Assembly (NCBI RefSeq): GCF_014207535.1
Contig: NZ_JACHGK010000012.1
Location: 94,843 to 158,842 of the forward strand
DNA length: 64,000 nt
Reading direction: 5' to 3'
From: Bacillus benzoevorans
GTDB lineage: Bacteria; Bacillota; Bacilli; Bacillales; Cytobacillaceae
Shown: positions 42,421-51,915 of the stretch, piece by piece
Layout of the letters: each line of letters opens with the position of its first letter
Numbering within the stretch: position 1 is the stretch's first letter
Notes under the pieces: model-generated
Database searches by the model: none
Seen by the model: the letters and a program-made list of their open reading frames with translations, nothing else
Told to the model about the DNA's origin: nothing
Position numbers and translations under genes: made by a program

Positions 42421-43413
42421 TTAAAGCTTCACAATGATGCGTCCTCTAGCCTGTCCTTTTAAAAGAGTTGGCAGTGCTTCAGGCAATTGTGGCAGCGAAA
42501 TTTCTTTTTGCACCAGATTAGACAGTTTGTCTGGTTTGAATTCCGCTGCCATCCGCAGCCATACCTTTTGCCGGATTTCCATCGGACAGTAGACGGAATC
42601 AATGCCAAGCAGGTTTACGCCTCTAAGAATAAATGGGAAGACAGTTGCCGGGACATCGGTTCCGCCTGCCAGTCCGCTGACAGCTACGGAGCCGCCATAG
42701 GTTATTTTGCTTAAAATCGCTGCCAGTGTCTGTCCCCCGACTGGGTCTACTGCCGCAGCCCATACTTGCTTATCCAGAGCTTTGATTTTTCCATCGAACA
42801 CTTCATCACGGGAAATGATTTCGGAAACCCCTAATCCTGTCAGAAATGTATGTTCCGAATCCTTACCAGTGCTCGCTGTCACTTGATAGCCGAGCTTTGC
42901 CAGCATAGCGGCGGCAAGACTTCCAACACCGCCAGTCGCTCCAGTAACGAGAACTTTTCCTTTATCAGGGGTTAAACCATTTTCTTCAAGACGAACGATG
43001 GAAAGTGCCGCGGTGAAACCGGCTGTACCATAGATCATCGCTTCTCTTAAGCTGAGATTTTCCGGTAATGGGACAATCCAATCTGCCGGAATTTGCGCGT
43101 ATTCACTGTAACCGCCGAAATGGGTTACCCCGATTTCATAACTGGTTGCAATGACTTTATCGCCCTCTCGAAAGCGTGCATCATTAGATGAAACGACCGT
43201 TCCGGCTAAATCAATCCCCGGTACAAATGGATAACTGCGGACAATTTTCCCGTTTGCTGCCGCAGCGAGACCGTCTTTGTAATTAATGCTGGAATAGACC
43301 ACTTTGATGAGAACATTTCCATTCGGTAAATCATTGAAATAAAGCGGCTGTACCTGAACGGAGAAATCTGTTTCTGTTTTATTAACGACTAATGCATTAA
43401 ATTTTTCCTGCAT
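42421..43413 (-). CDS. AcuI/YhdH family NADPH oxidoreductase (acryloyl-CoA reductase type)
   Basis: A 330-aa medium-chain dehydrogenase/reductase without zinc ligands. The GroES-like N-terminus (SSINYKDGLAA) and the NADPH motif VTGATGGVGSLAAAMLAKLGY are typical. FPFILRGVNLLGIDSVYCP and the C-terminal GRIIVKL are YhdH/AcuI hallmarks. Characterised members reduce acryloyl-CoA to propionyl-CoA. Other alkenals could be substrates. It is monocistronic. Confidence 0.9.
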   Translation of the reverse strand: MQEKFNALVVNKTETDFSVQVQPLYFNDLPNGNVLIKVVYSSINYKDGLAAAANGKIVRSYPFVPGIDLAGTVVSSNDARFREGDKVIATSYEIGVTHFGGYSEYAQIPADWIVPLPENLSLREAMIYGTAGFTAALSIVRLEENGLTPDKGKVLVTGATGGVGSLAAAMLAKLGYQVTASTGKDSEHTFLTGLGVSEIISRDEVFDGKIKALDKQVWAAAVDPVGGQTLAAILSKITYGGSVAVSGLAGGTDVPATVFPFILRGVNLLGIDSVYCPMEIRQKVWLRMAAEFKPDKLSNLVQKEISLPQLPEALPTLLKGQARGRIIVKL

Positions 43414-43864
43414 GAAAGAACCCCCAAACCATAAATAAGAGTAATAAGCCTACATGTAAATATAGCAAATTTTGTTTGCCATTTCGATCCCTAAATGATG
43501 TTCGCCTTGAAAGGGGATGAGAATATCTATTACTGATAATTGGCAGTTTGTATAGTGCATTTGACTAAGTAATGATAAGTGAACATATGATTGTATTCGA
43601 AACGATCATATCGAATTCAGTGATAAATACCTATTTCTACTGGAATATGAACAAGTTTTATCAGTATTGACGGTATAATATTCATAAAATTTACATTATA
43701 AATAATATTACAAAATATTCATCCAAATCTGACAAATTTAAGCTATACTGAAGTGGCAGAATATTGCATCATTTTGTAAAAAAAGGGGGCTAAAAAACAT
43801 TTTTTGCAGAAAAAACAGATAAGCAGTATGATGCACACTTTACTTTCGTTAGGGGTTGGAATGG
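43414..43864. promoter_or_regulatory. Intergenic region with inverted repeat, upstream of the acetate transporter
   Basis: A 451-bp gap without a gene. ATATGAT at 43585-43591 is perfectly inverted at 43605-43611 across 13 nt, so this could be an operator. A -10-like TATACT lies near 43743. Confidence 0.35.
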
Positions 43865-44533
43865 ATGGCAGAAGCTAAAGAATTAAAGGCACGGTCTCAA
43901 GTTACTTCTATTTCAGAAATGAAAGCGGTTTCGGTTAATGCGAAAATAGTCATGTCAGATGCTACGGCACTGGGTATTTTTGGATTAGCGATGGTTACTT
44001 TGGTTGCATCTTCACAAAAATTAGGTTGGACAGAAGGGACGGCATATATCATTCCATGGGCGATTATTCTCGGATCGCTGGCGCAGATTTGGGCATCACT
44101 TGTTGATTTTAAAAACAATAATTACTTTGGTGCGATCGCCTTAGGTGTTTACGGTTTGTTTTGGTCAGGAGTTGCTTTTCATTGGGCAATTGGATTAGGC
44201 TGGTTTGGCGATCTTGGTCCGGTATCTGATCCGCGGCAGTTAGCTTTTGCTTTTTTAGGCTACTTAATCTTTTCGTTATTTATCACAGTGGCTGCAATGG
44301 AAGTCAATAAAGTGCTCTTTGCTATTTTACTACTAATTGATGTATTGTTTATTTCATTGGCACTGGCAACATTTGACATTAATCACGATTTATTTGCTAA
44401 GATTGGCGCTTATTCTGAGTTTGCCATCGCTCTTTTGGGATTCTATGCATGCGGCGCTATTTTCTTAAATGGCTTCTTTGGACGCACGATTTTATCACTG
44501 GGAAAACCGCTCGGCATAATCAAAAAAGGGTAA
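43865..44533 (+). CDS. Acetate/succinate uptake transporter (GPR1/FUN34/YaaH family)
   Basis: A 222-aa protein with six predicted helices. The YaaH/SatP family pattern is seen as ATALGIFGLAMVTLVASSQKLG, NNYFGAIALGVYGLFWSGVAFHW and a late CGAIFLNG segment. These proteins take up acetate or succinate with protons. ATG at 43865 follows AGGGG; a TTG at 43856 is an alternative. It stands alone with a good terminator. Confidence 0.86.
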   Translation: MAEAKELKARSQVTSISEMKAVSVNAKIVMSDATALGIFGLAMVTLVASSQKLGWTEGTAYIIPWAIILGSLAQIWASLVDFKNNNYFGAIALGVYGLFWSGVAFHWAIGLGWFGDLGPVSDPRQLAFAFLGYLIFSLFITVAAMEVNKVLFAILLLIDVLFISLALATFDINHDLFAKIGAYSEFAIALLGFYACGAIFLNGFFGRTILSLGKPLGIIKKG

Positions 44534-44566
44534 TGATGGAGACTGTAAAAAGTGAATAAAAAAGTC

Positions 44567-44601
44567 AAGCCAGGCCGTGACATAGCGTACCTGGCTTTTT
44601 C
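44567..44601 (+). terminator. Terminator of the acetate transporter gene
   Basis: AAGCCAGG / CCTGGCTT followed by TTTTC, with a 15-nt loop. Confidence 0.8.
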
Positions 44602-44666
44602 ATTCAGAGCCCTGATGAAGGACATAATTATCCGGTTTCTCCGCAAAAAGTCTCTCAACAGCTGGT

Positions 44667-45791
44667 TTATACGGTGATAGGCACATTGACATGGCAGACA
44701 ATCTGGCTGCTGTCGATGACGTTTGTTGTGCCATTTTCCCCGTTTGATGTCTGCAGAACAATCTGCATCAATTCATCAGAAGAAATATTCACAACGCCGC
44801 AGCCAATTTCATTTCCACACAGATCATGGATGCGGACGACTGCACCTTTCTCAAAAGGACCCGAAACATTGATAATCCCTGCGGGTTTTAAGCCTTGACC
44901 ATTTTCTACGATACTTTTTTTAGCAGGATGATCAATCATAATTTCTCCTTCAGGGCAGGAGTGAAAGGCAATCCACTTTTTCTTTTGATTTAAATTTAAA
45001 CATGGTTCCTCTTTGACAAAATAAGTACCTCTTGCTCTGCCGTATACGGCATCTCTGACAATGTTCTTTGTTCCGGCATTGCCTAAAAACAAAGCGACCC
45101 CTGAAGCAAAGGCAATTTTCGCCGCTTCAATTTTTGACTTCATGCCGCCCGTGCCAACAGAAGAACCGGATCCGCCGGCAGCCTCTTCGATTTCCGGCGT
45201 TATCTCTGTCACTTTTTTTAGTAATTCGGCATCAGGATTTTTAAATGGCTCTGCATTATACAGTCCATCTATATCCGATAATATGATTAATTGATCAGCC
45301 TCTACCAAACCGCCAACCTTAGCGGAAAGGGTATCGTTATCCCCGAATTTTAAGCGATCCACCGTAACGGTATCATTTTCATTGACAATCGGGATCATTC
45401 CACGTTCTAACAGGATATTCAATGTATTTCGGACATTCGTGTAGCGCTCCTCATCTAAAAAATCACTTCTTGTAATTAAGATTTGCGAGGCCACATACCC
45501 ATTGGACATAAACAGCTTTGAATAGGATTCCATCAATAAACCCTGACCGATTGATGCCGCTGCCTGTTTTTCCGGAAGGGAATCAGGCCGATTGAGGCAG
45601 CCAAGTTTGCGATAGCCTGCCGCCACAGCACCGGAGGAGACAAGCACCACTTCATGACCGGCATCCTTTAAAAAAACGACTTCATCCACTAATTTTTCCA
45701 TCTTTTTGCAGCTGATTTCACCGCTTCGGCTGGTTAAAGAACTGCTGCCAATTTTAATGACGAGTCTCAGTTTCTTTATTTTGGGAGTCAT
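44667..45791 (-). CDS. proB: Glutamate 5-kinase with PUA domain
   Basis: First enzyme of proline synthesis; phosphorylates glutamate, 374 aa. The amino-acid-kinase core shows LVIKIGSSSLT, VSSGAVAAGYRKLG, VNENDTVTVDRLKFGDNDTLSA and GTGGMKSKIEAA. The C-terminal PUA domain covers about residues 280-360. ATG at 45791 lies 7 nt after AGGAG. proA is not adjacent, although proBA is the usual pair. It may be the osmoadaptive (ProJ-like) copy or a lone proB; sequence does not decide. Confidence 0.92.
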   Translation of the reverse strand: MTPKIKKLRLVIKIGSSSLTSRSGEISCKKMEKLVDEVVFLKDAGHEVVLVSSGAVAAGYRKLGCLNRPDSLPEKQAAASIGQGLLMESYSKLFMSNGYVASQILITRSDFLDEERYTNVRNTLNILLERGMIPIVNENDTVTVDRLKFGDNDTLSAKVGGLVEADQLIILSDIDGLYNAEPFKNPDAELLKKVTEITPEIEEAAGGSGSSVGTGGMKSKIEAAKIAFASGVALFLGNAGTKNIVRDAVYGRARGTYFVKEEPCLNLNQKKKWIAFHSCPEGEIMIDHPAKKSIVENGQGLKPAGIINVSGPFEKGAVVRIHDLCGNEIGCGVVNISSDELMQIVLQTSNGENGTTNVIDSSQIVCHVNVPITV

Positions 45792-46090
45792 CACATCACT
45801 CCTGTTCGTATTTGTGTTCTTATTTTCATAGTTTCTATACTAACAATGAACAAAAATGAATTCAAGGAAAATTAGGAAAATTATGTGTATATGAGCCAAT
45901 TAGTGAGGATATGAGATTAATTAGCGGATTAGGTAGTAGTAATGAACTCTCAGGCCAGAATATCATGGCTCAGGACGATATATGCCGTTTTTCAGGACAA
46001 GCGGACAAGCAAGGTTAGAGCGGGTGTTTGCCTGTTTTTTTGGAACCAAGACAAATGGAGAAATGATGAAGCCAGAGACTTTCTCCAGCT

Positions 46091-47521
46091 TCAGATTAAG
46101 AAGAAACCGCACACCAGATATAAAATAATCGAAATCACTCCGCCGATAGCAGAGACTTTTAGTTTATACTGGGCATAGTCGACTAGTTCCATGTCCAAAA
46201 TTGATGCCGTAGTAATCGTGGTATCACCTAAAGGAGAGGTTAAGGCGCCAAAGGCACCGCTGGCAAAAACAGCCCCAATGGTTAACGGAATAGAGGCGCC
46301 GGTTGAAACGGCTAAAGCAATTCCCAACGGCATAAACAACCCCCACGTTCCCCAAGAGGATCCAATAAAATAGCCGACCACAGACCCGATAAGAAAAATC
46401 ACAGCCGGTGTCATCTTTGCCGGTAAAAACGCCCCTAGGGATGTACTGATAAATTCGGAGAATCCTAAATCCTCTGCGACTAGCGTGAGGGACCAGATGA
46501 GGATGAGAAGGCTGATGGCCTGCATCATTTGATTTCCGCCGTCATAAAAATGGTACAAAATTTCATTTAATTTCTGTTTGCGGATGATATAAAAAATAAA
46601 CGTGAAAATAAGAGTAATGAAAACGGTTAAAAGCATCACAAAGGTGGCATCCGCCATGGAAAAAGCGGCAAAAATGGTTTTCGCCCCACGGGAAGTCCCG
46701 TCTTCCCATAATAATAACAAGGTTAAACTAAGCAGCAAAAAGACGGGAACAATCAAATGCCACGGCTGTGCTTTTACTAAGGATAATTCCTTGTTAATGC
46801 CGCTGCGATGGAATTCATGTTCCTGTTCCTCATCGGGTATAGGATCAGTTTTTGCGCCGGCTTTGTTCCTAGCTTTACGGGAAGGCCAAAAGGTTTGCCC
46901 AATGCCAATGAGGAGCATGACAATCGCATAGATGTCGAACAAAATACTTAATAGAAATACTTCATATGCGCTCATTCCTAAATCGAGACCGCGGATCCCT
47001 CCCGCAACAAGTGCTACCATAAAGCCGACAAAGGCTGTCGCGACCGGGAGGAGGACAATAACGGACTCCGTGGAAATATCCATCATCATTCCGACCTTTT
47101 GTTTTGGCAGATTCATCTTTTTTATCAGTGATTTGATAATCGGTCCAATCATCATAATCCGGAACATTGGCATCATAAAGGTAAAGGGGAGGGTGAGCCA
47201 AATCAGCCCTAAAAGCCCGCGTTCAGATTTCACTTTGTTTCCTACCCAGTCGGAGAATCCTTTAATCCCTCCGGCAATATTCATCATTCCGACTAATCCG
47301 CCAAATAAATAGAGGAAACTGACAATTTTAATATTCGTTTCATCTGCTAAAGTGGTGACCATATAGGTAATAGACTGCTGTGTGCCCGTTAAAAAGTCTG
47401 CTGTGACAATGATCGAACCAACAAGCAGACCGACAACCAGACCGGGCAGGATATCCTTTAACCAGATCGACATTGCGATAACGATAACAAATGGGATCAG
47501 TGAAAGCCATGTTTGTTCCAA
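46091..47521 (-). CDS. NhaC family Na+/H+ antiporter
   Basis: A 476-aa integral membrane protein with about eleven helices and the NhaC-type core (GSSWGTWGLFMPLGIALAV and FGALTSPLGDTTITTASILDM). Exchange of sodium or an organic acid for protons is expected. A long hydrophilic loop follows the fifth helix (residues 215-245). It starts with TTG behind GGGGGAAGAG. The gap of about 300 bp after its stop holds no convincing gene. Confidence 0.88.
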   Translation of the reverse strand: MEQTWLSLIPFVIVIAMSIWLKDILPGLVVGLLVGSIIVTADFLTGTQQSITYMVTTLADETNIKIVSFLYLFGGLVGMMNIAGGIKGFSDWVGNKVKSERGLLGLIWLTLPFTFMMPMFRIMMIGPIIKSLIKKMNLPKQKVGMMMDISTESVIVLLPVATAFVGFMVALVAGGIRGLDLGMSAYEVFLLSILFDIYAIVMLLIGIGQTFWPSRKARNKAGAKTDPIPDEEQEHEFHRSGINKELSLVKAQPWHLIVPVFLLLSLTLLLLWEDGTSRGAKTIFAAFSMADATFVMLLTVFITLIFTFIFYIIRKQKLNEILYHFYDGGNQMMQAISLLILIWSLTLVAEDLGFSEFISTSLGAFLPAKMTPAVIFLIGSVVGYFIGSSWGTWGLFMPLGIALAVSTGASIPLTIGAVFASGAFGALTSPLGDTTITTASILDMELVDYAQYKLKVSAIGGVISIILYLVCGFFLI

Positions 47522-47677
47522 AATCTCTTCCCCCTGAAACGGATCATTTTTATTGTTAAAATGAATCGATTATTTGATATTCATCTTTCTAGTATTTCCA
47601 ATTTATAATGGTTCTATTTCCAGATGAAGTGATGGATAAACAAGATGAACTCCGCTAAAGAGTTCATCCCAATCTGA

Positions 47678-48364
47678 TTATGTATTTTTTTGTAAAATAA
47701 TCGCCACTGCATGGGCGCGATTTAGCGCACCCAGTTTTTTCATCGCTGATTTTACATACTGTTTAACCGTTACTTCACTGATCTTCATATTCCCTGCCAT
47801 TTCCTTTGTGCTCTCTCCACGGGCAATTCGTCTCATCACTTCTAATTCCCGATTACTTAGCAGCAATCCATTGTCTTCTTCCATGCCGTGTTCCTGAAAC
47901 AGTCGACCTGCTTGTCTGCCGTATAAAGTGATGGCGGAGAGAACGCTTTCATCTATTTCCATATCCAGTGGGAATTGCGTGCTGCAAATATAGCCGATAC
48001 AATAACTTCCGGTGCAAATAGGCGTAATTAATAATGAATCGATGGGAAATTGGCTTGTATATCTGATACTTGAGTGGTTTAAAAAGTATTCCATTCCGCT
48101 GCTGTACTGTGCCCTCCGATTGCGAATCGCGGAATAAATGAGAGGAAGTGTTTCGATATCATCGCGTATTTCGCGAATATTGGTGAAACCGGAGTCTGAT
48201 AGAGCAATAATGCCTTCACCTAAATGTTCTAAAGGAGAATATCTAAACAAAAAGGCGTCACCAACGGGGAAGAGCTCCCGATACACCTTCAGCATTTGAT
48301 AAATTTTTTCTTTTTGGTTCGATAAAGATTCTAACTTGCGAAGTTCATCCTGAATCATATGCAT
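47678..48364 (-). CDS. LuxR-type regulator with GAF-like sensor domain
   Basis: About 228 aa. The N-terminal 150 residues look GAF-like (HLGEGIIALSDSGFTNIREI, LLITPICTGSYCIGYICS). A C-terminal LuxR HTH follows (LLSNRELEVMRRIARGESTKEMAGNMKISEVTVKQYVKSAMKKLG). No receiver domain is present. It is divergent from the esterase/BVMO pair and is the likely regulator. The start is uncertain: AAGGAG lies 18 nt before ATG 48364 but at 9 nt from an in-frame ATT. Longer frames reach 48409. Confidence 0.83.
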   Translation of the reverse strand: MHMIQDELRKLESLSNQKEKIYQMLKVYRELFPVGDAFLFRYSPLEHLGEGIIALSDSGFTNIREIRDDIETLPLIYSAIRNRRAQYSSGMEYFLNHSSIRYTSQFPIDSLLITPICTGSYCIGYICSTQFPLDMEIDESVLSAITLYGRQAGRLFQEHGMEEDNGLLLSNRELEVMRRIARGESTKEMAGNMKISEVTVKQYVKSAMKKLGALNRAHAVAIILQKNT

Positions 48365-48516
48365 TGAATAAATACAGATCATCTCCTTTTGGGGGAATAG
48401 TATACACAAAATTAGGAATATTCAAAATATACTAAAAATTATAAGATAAGGTTGTGAATTTGAGAAGAAGTTTCTTCTGAAATCAATAAAATTTTTTCAA
48501 GAAAGGGAGATGTTTG

Positions 48517-49458
48517 ATGGCTCATTTAGACCCGCAGGCAAAAGCGTATTTAGAGATGTTTAATCAAGGACCGGCTCTCCAGTCATTAGAACCGCAGACA
48601 GTAAGGGATATGTTTGCTTCCATGCCGCTTGTAGAAGTAGAATTGGCGCCTTTGGCTAATATCGAGGACAGAATGATCCCGGTCAGCCATGATGAGGAAA
48701 TCCAAATTCGAATCTACACGCCTAATGGTCAAGGACCTTTCCCGATCTTTATTTATTATCACGGCGGAGGCTGGGTCATTGGTGACCTCGAACTAGCGGA
48801 CGCCAGCTGCCGGATGCTGGCAAACAGAACGAATCATATTGTCGTTTCTGTTGATTACCGGCTGGCACCGGAATATAAGTTTCCTATCCCGGTTGAGGAT
48901 TCCTATGATGCCTTGAAATGGGTCAGTGAACATGCTGAAGAGATCGGCGGCAGTGCTTCTGCTATTGTGGTTGGCGGCGACAGTGCCGGCGGGAATCTAT
49001 CAGCAGTCGTTTCCTTAATGGCGAGAGAGCGAAAAGGACCTCCTATTGCGGCACAGGTATTGATTTACCCGGTTACAGATTTAAGCTATGATAGCAAATC
49101 TTATCGGGAGTTTGAAACCGGGTTTGGTCTCGACAAAGACTTAATGATTTGGTTCGGCAACTATTATATCGACAATGAAGAAGATACGAAAAATCCGTAC
49201 GTTTCTCCATTGAGGACCGAGGATTTATCGAACCTGCCGCGTGCCTATGTTATCGTCTGTGAAAATGATGTTCTGCGTGATGAGGGACTTGCCTATGCGA
49301 AGAGGCTGATAGAGGCAGGGGTAAAAGTGAAATCCACTTTAGAATCCGGAATGGTCCACGGCTATTTTACCAATATGGCTGTGTTTCCAGAGCGGGTAAA
49401 AGGCACGATTGAGAATATTGCCTTATTTCTCACAAAAGCGGGACAGGCAGTCCGATAA
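48517..49458 (+). CDS. Alpha/beta hydrolase, HSL-type esterase
   Basis: A 313-aa hydrolase of the hormone-sensitive-lipase family. The oxyanion-hole motif HGGGW is at residues 82-86. The nucleophile Ser156 lies in GDSAGG. The likely acid Asp251 (ENDVLRDEG) and His281 (VHGYF) complete the triad. GGGAG lies 7 nt before ATG 48517. A Baeyer-Villiger monooxygenase gene follows after 130 bp. In known pathways such an esterase opens the ester or lactone made by the monooxygenase, so a role in ketone breakdown is inferred. Confidence 0.9.
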   Translation: MAHLDPQAKAYLEMFNQGPALQSLEPQTVRDMFASMPLVEVELAPLANIEDRMIPVSHDEEIQIRIYTPNGQGPFPIFIYYHGGGWVIGDLELADASCRMLANRTNHIVVSVDYRLAPEYKFPIPVEDSYDALKWVSEHAEEIGGSASAIVVGGDSAGGNLSAVVSLMARERKGPPIAAQVLIYPVTDLSYDSKSYREFETGFGLDKDLMIWFGNYYIDNEEDTKNPYVSPLRTEDLSNLPRAYVIVCENDVLRDEGLAYAKRLIEAGVKVKSTLESGMVHGYFTNMAVFPERVKGTIENIALFLTKAGQAVR

Positions 49459-49473
49459 GGGATTCCGAAAAAA

Positions 49474-49501
49474 CAAAGGAAGAACAGCTGTACTTCCTTT
49501 A
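49474..49501 (+). terminator. Hairpin after the esterase gene
   Basis: AAAGGAAG / CTTCCTTT (49475-49482, 49493-49500). It is weak, and read-through to the monooxygenase gene is possible. Confidence 0.5.
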
Positions 49502-49590
49502 CACGAACGGCTAATGAAGTTTTAAAAATGGTCATGAATGATAATGGTTCTGAGTCAAGGCTTTATTAATAATCAAGGGGGAATAGCGGT

Positions 49591-51240
49591 ATGTCATTTT
49601 CACAGCAGCCAATAAAAACAGGGACTGATTTTGATTGTTTGGTAATTGGAGCGGGATTTTCAGGAATGTATATGCTCCATCTACTTCGTGAAGCAGGTTT
49701 TTCAACCCGTGTTATTGAAAAAGGGGACGGGGTAGGCGGTGCCTGGTACTGGAGCCGTTATCCCGGTGCACGCTGTGATTCGGAGAGCGTCTATTATAAT
49801 TATACTTTTTCGGAAGAACTATACAATGAATGGACATGGTCTTCGAGATTCCCGGAGCAGCCAGAAATCCTCCGCTATCTTAATTTTGCAGCGGATAGGC
49901 TCGACCTGCGGCGTGACATCCAGTTTAATACTGAGGTTAGAGCGGCGCATTTCGATGAGGACGAGAATATCTGGCGCCTTCACTTGAGTGATGGTACGAG
50001 TGTAACAGCAACATACTTTATTTCCGGAGTAGGCTGTCTTTCCATTAATGCGACCAATATCCCGAATTTCAAGGGTCTTGAGCAGTTTGAAGGAGATTGG
50101 TATCACACCGGGGCTTGGCCGCATCATAAGGTGAATTTTAGAGGAAAAAGAGTGGGGGTAATCGGGACAGGTTCCAGCGGTGTACAAACGATTCCAGTTA
50201 TAGCCCAGGAGGCAGAACATCTAACCGTTTTCCAAAGAACACCGCAATACTCCGTACCAGCGAATAATCATCCATTAGAGGAGGAGTTTATTCAGTATGT
50301 TAAGAATCATTTGCCGGAAATCCGCGGAAAAATGCGAGAGTCTTTGGGAGGGCTCCCGTTCGCACCTTTTGAGCGTTCCGCTTTAGATGATACCCCCGAG
50401 GAGCGCCGAAAAGTGTATGAGGAAGCATGGGAAAAAGGAGGATCCGCTTTATTCTTTACTTATCCAGACCTGTTGACAAACGAAGAATCAAACACTACTG
50501 CATCTGAATTTATCCGTTCCAAAATCAAGGAGATTGTAAAGGATCCAGAGACGGCGGAAAAACTGATGCCAACGTATTACTACGGTACCAAGCGGGCGAT
50601 AATGGATACGAATTATTTTGAAACATATAATCGGGACAATGTCAGCCTTGTCGATGTAAAAAAAGCACCAATTGCAGAGATTACGGCTAAAGGAGTGCGG
50701 ACGGAGGACAGGGAATATGAACTCGATGTTCTTGTGTTTGCGACGGGCTATGACGGGATGACAGGACCGTTGTTAAAAATGGATATCCGCGGTCGTGACG
50801 GGGAAACGCTGAAACAAAAATGGGAAAATGGTGCACATGTACGGACCTATTTAGGTTTAACAACAGCGGGATTTCCGAATATGTTCATGATTACCGGTCC
50901 GGAAAGTCCATCTGTACTGGGCAATGTGCCCGTTGCCATTGAACAGCATGTGGAATGGACGGCAGATTGTCTTAAACATATGCGTGAAACCGGCATGGAT
51001 ACGATTGAAGCCACACAAGAAGCGGAAGAGGAATGGAGCAGAAAATGCCGTGAGATGGCTGAAGCAACGCTCTATACGAAAACGGAATCGTGGTACACAG
51101 GAGCCAATATTGAAGGCAAGCCGCGCGGGTTCTTAATGTATCTCGGCGGATATGGACCATACCGAGAGCTATGTGATGAAATCGCGGAAAAAGGATACGA
51201 AGGGTTTGCGTTGGCGTCCGGTTCAAATACGGTTGTTTAA
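49591..51240 (+). CDS. Baeyer-Villiger monooxygenase (class B flavoprotein)
   Basis: FAD- and NADPH-dependent enzyme of 549 aa that inserts oxygen next to a ketone, giving an ester or lactone. FAD-binding GAGFSG is at residues 20-25. Asp63 lies in GARCD, known as an active-site residue in phenylacetone monooxygenase. The type-I fingerprint FxGxxxHxxxWP is at 166-177. The NADPH motif GTGSSG is at 192-197. Length and motif order match cyclohexanone and phenylacetone monooxygenases. It follows an esterase and is divergent from a LuxR-type regulator. The natural ketone is unknown. Confidence 0.94.
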   Translation: MSFSQQPIKTGTDFDCLVIGAGFSGMYMLHLLREAGFSTRVIEKGDGVGGAWYWSRYPGARCDSESVYYNYTFSEELYNEWTWSSRFPEQPEILRYLNFAADRLDLRRDIQFNTEVRAAHFDEDENIWRLHLSDGTSVTATYFISGVGCLSINATNIPNFKGLEQFEGDWYHTGAWPHHKVNFRGKRVGVIGTGSSGVQTIPVIAQEAEHLTVFQRTPQYSVPANNHPLEEEFIQYVKNHLPEIRGKMRESLGGLPFAPFERSALDDTPEERRKVYEEAWEKGGSALFFTYPDLLTNEESNTTASEFIRSKIKEIVKDPETAEKLMPTYYYGTKRAIMDTNYFETYNRDNVSLVDVKKAPIAEITAKGVRTEDREYELDVLVFATGYDGMTGPLLKMDIRGRDGETLKQKWENGAHVRTYLGLTTAGFPNMFMITGPESPSVLGNVPVAIEQHVEWTADCLKHMRETGMDTIEATQEAEEEWSRKCREMAEATLYTKTESWYTGANIEGKPRGFLMYLGGYGPYRELCDEIAEKGYEGFALASGSNTVV

Positions 51241-51264
51241 TTTAATGGAAAGTTTACGTTAATA

Positions 51265-51303
51265 AAAAATCGAGAGAGCGAATGAGGCTCTTTCGATTTT
51301 TTA
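51265..51303 (+). terminator. Terminator of the monooxygenase gene
   Basis: AAATCGAGAGAGC / GGCTCTTTCGATTT followed by TTTTA. Confidence 0.8.
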
Positions 51304-51346
51304 TGTCTAAAAAGGTATACATATTTGTATTGGTCCTGCCATAAAT

Positions 51347-51529
51347 TTAATGCTGTTCTGTTAACTGCGATACAGATACTGATTTTTCCCGTGAAGGATC
51401 ATCGAGCGGATAAATTCTGGCTGTATCGTTATTTTCATCGACATTTTGAATATAAATCGGTTTTCCATTATAAGTAACATGGATCATTTCTGGTGAAGCG
51501 GTAATTTCTTTTGCCCGCTGTATGTTCAT
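51347..51529 (-). CDS. sspH: Small acid-soluble spore protein H
   Basis: A 60-aa H-type SASP, made in the forespore and degraded on germination. The sequence MNIQRAKEITASPEMIHVTYNGKPIYIQNV is the family signature, followed by an Arg/Asp/Ser-rich end. AAAGGAG lies before the ATG. A good sigma-G -10 (CATAATA) overlaps the ribosome site region, so the actual promoter is probably elsewhere. It supports a spore-forming host. Confidence 0.9.
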   Translation of the reverse strand: MNIQRAKEITASPEMIHVTYNGKPIYIQNVDENNDTARIYPLDDPSREKSVSVSQLTEQH

Positions 51530-51624
51530 CGGTCTAGGCTCCTTTTATTATGGTAAAACATTTTGTTCATCCTCGATCTCATTATATTGGCTGAGGTACC
51601 GTTTGCTTATTTTCATGTTAATGA

Positions 51625-51840
51625 TTAATCTGTGGGCCGTTGTTGAGTTTGTAGGGATGACTGAACCTGGCTGATCAATGTTTGGGCCTGCGCTATCTCA
51701 GCAGATGCTTGTTTTAATGCTTCCTCACATTGTAATTGATCTGCCGCGGATTGCTGAATGGCTGTTGTAATGAGGCCTTTACCAAGTGCCATTGCTGCTT
51801 CTGCTCTCTTTAATTGGTTTGTATCAATTTGTGGTGTCAT
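51625..51840 (-). CDS. Small helical protein of unknown function (71 aa)
   Basis: AAAGGAGG precedes the ATG at 51840. The protein is rich in Ala and Gln and predicted to be wholly helical (LKRAEAAMALGKGL, AQTLISQVQSSL). It has one Cys and no membrane segment. The composition suggests a coiled coil or helical bundle. I do not recognise the family. It lies between sspH and a YitT-family gene, so a spore link is possible. Confidence 0.6.
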   Translation of the reverse strand: MTPQIDTNQLKRAEAAMALGKGLITTAIQQSAADQLQCEEALKQASAEIAQAQTLISQVQSSLQTQQRPTD

Positions 51841-51915
51841 TTTTATCCTCCTTTTAAACATTATTTTTGACCACCGTTATATCTTCTCGAAATCTGTACT
51901 TTTTATGTACCGTTT

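Noticed and set aside
45942..46178. A 78-aa plus-strand frame overlapping the nhaC 3' end
   Set aside because: It has no clear ribosome site, no recognisable sequence and overlaps a well-supported gene on the other strand.
51546..51552. Sigma-G -10 (CATAATA) for sspH
   Set aside because: The transcript would start inside the ribosome binding site, and no matching -35 lies 17-18 bp upstream.
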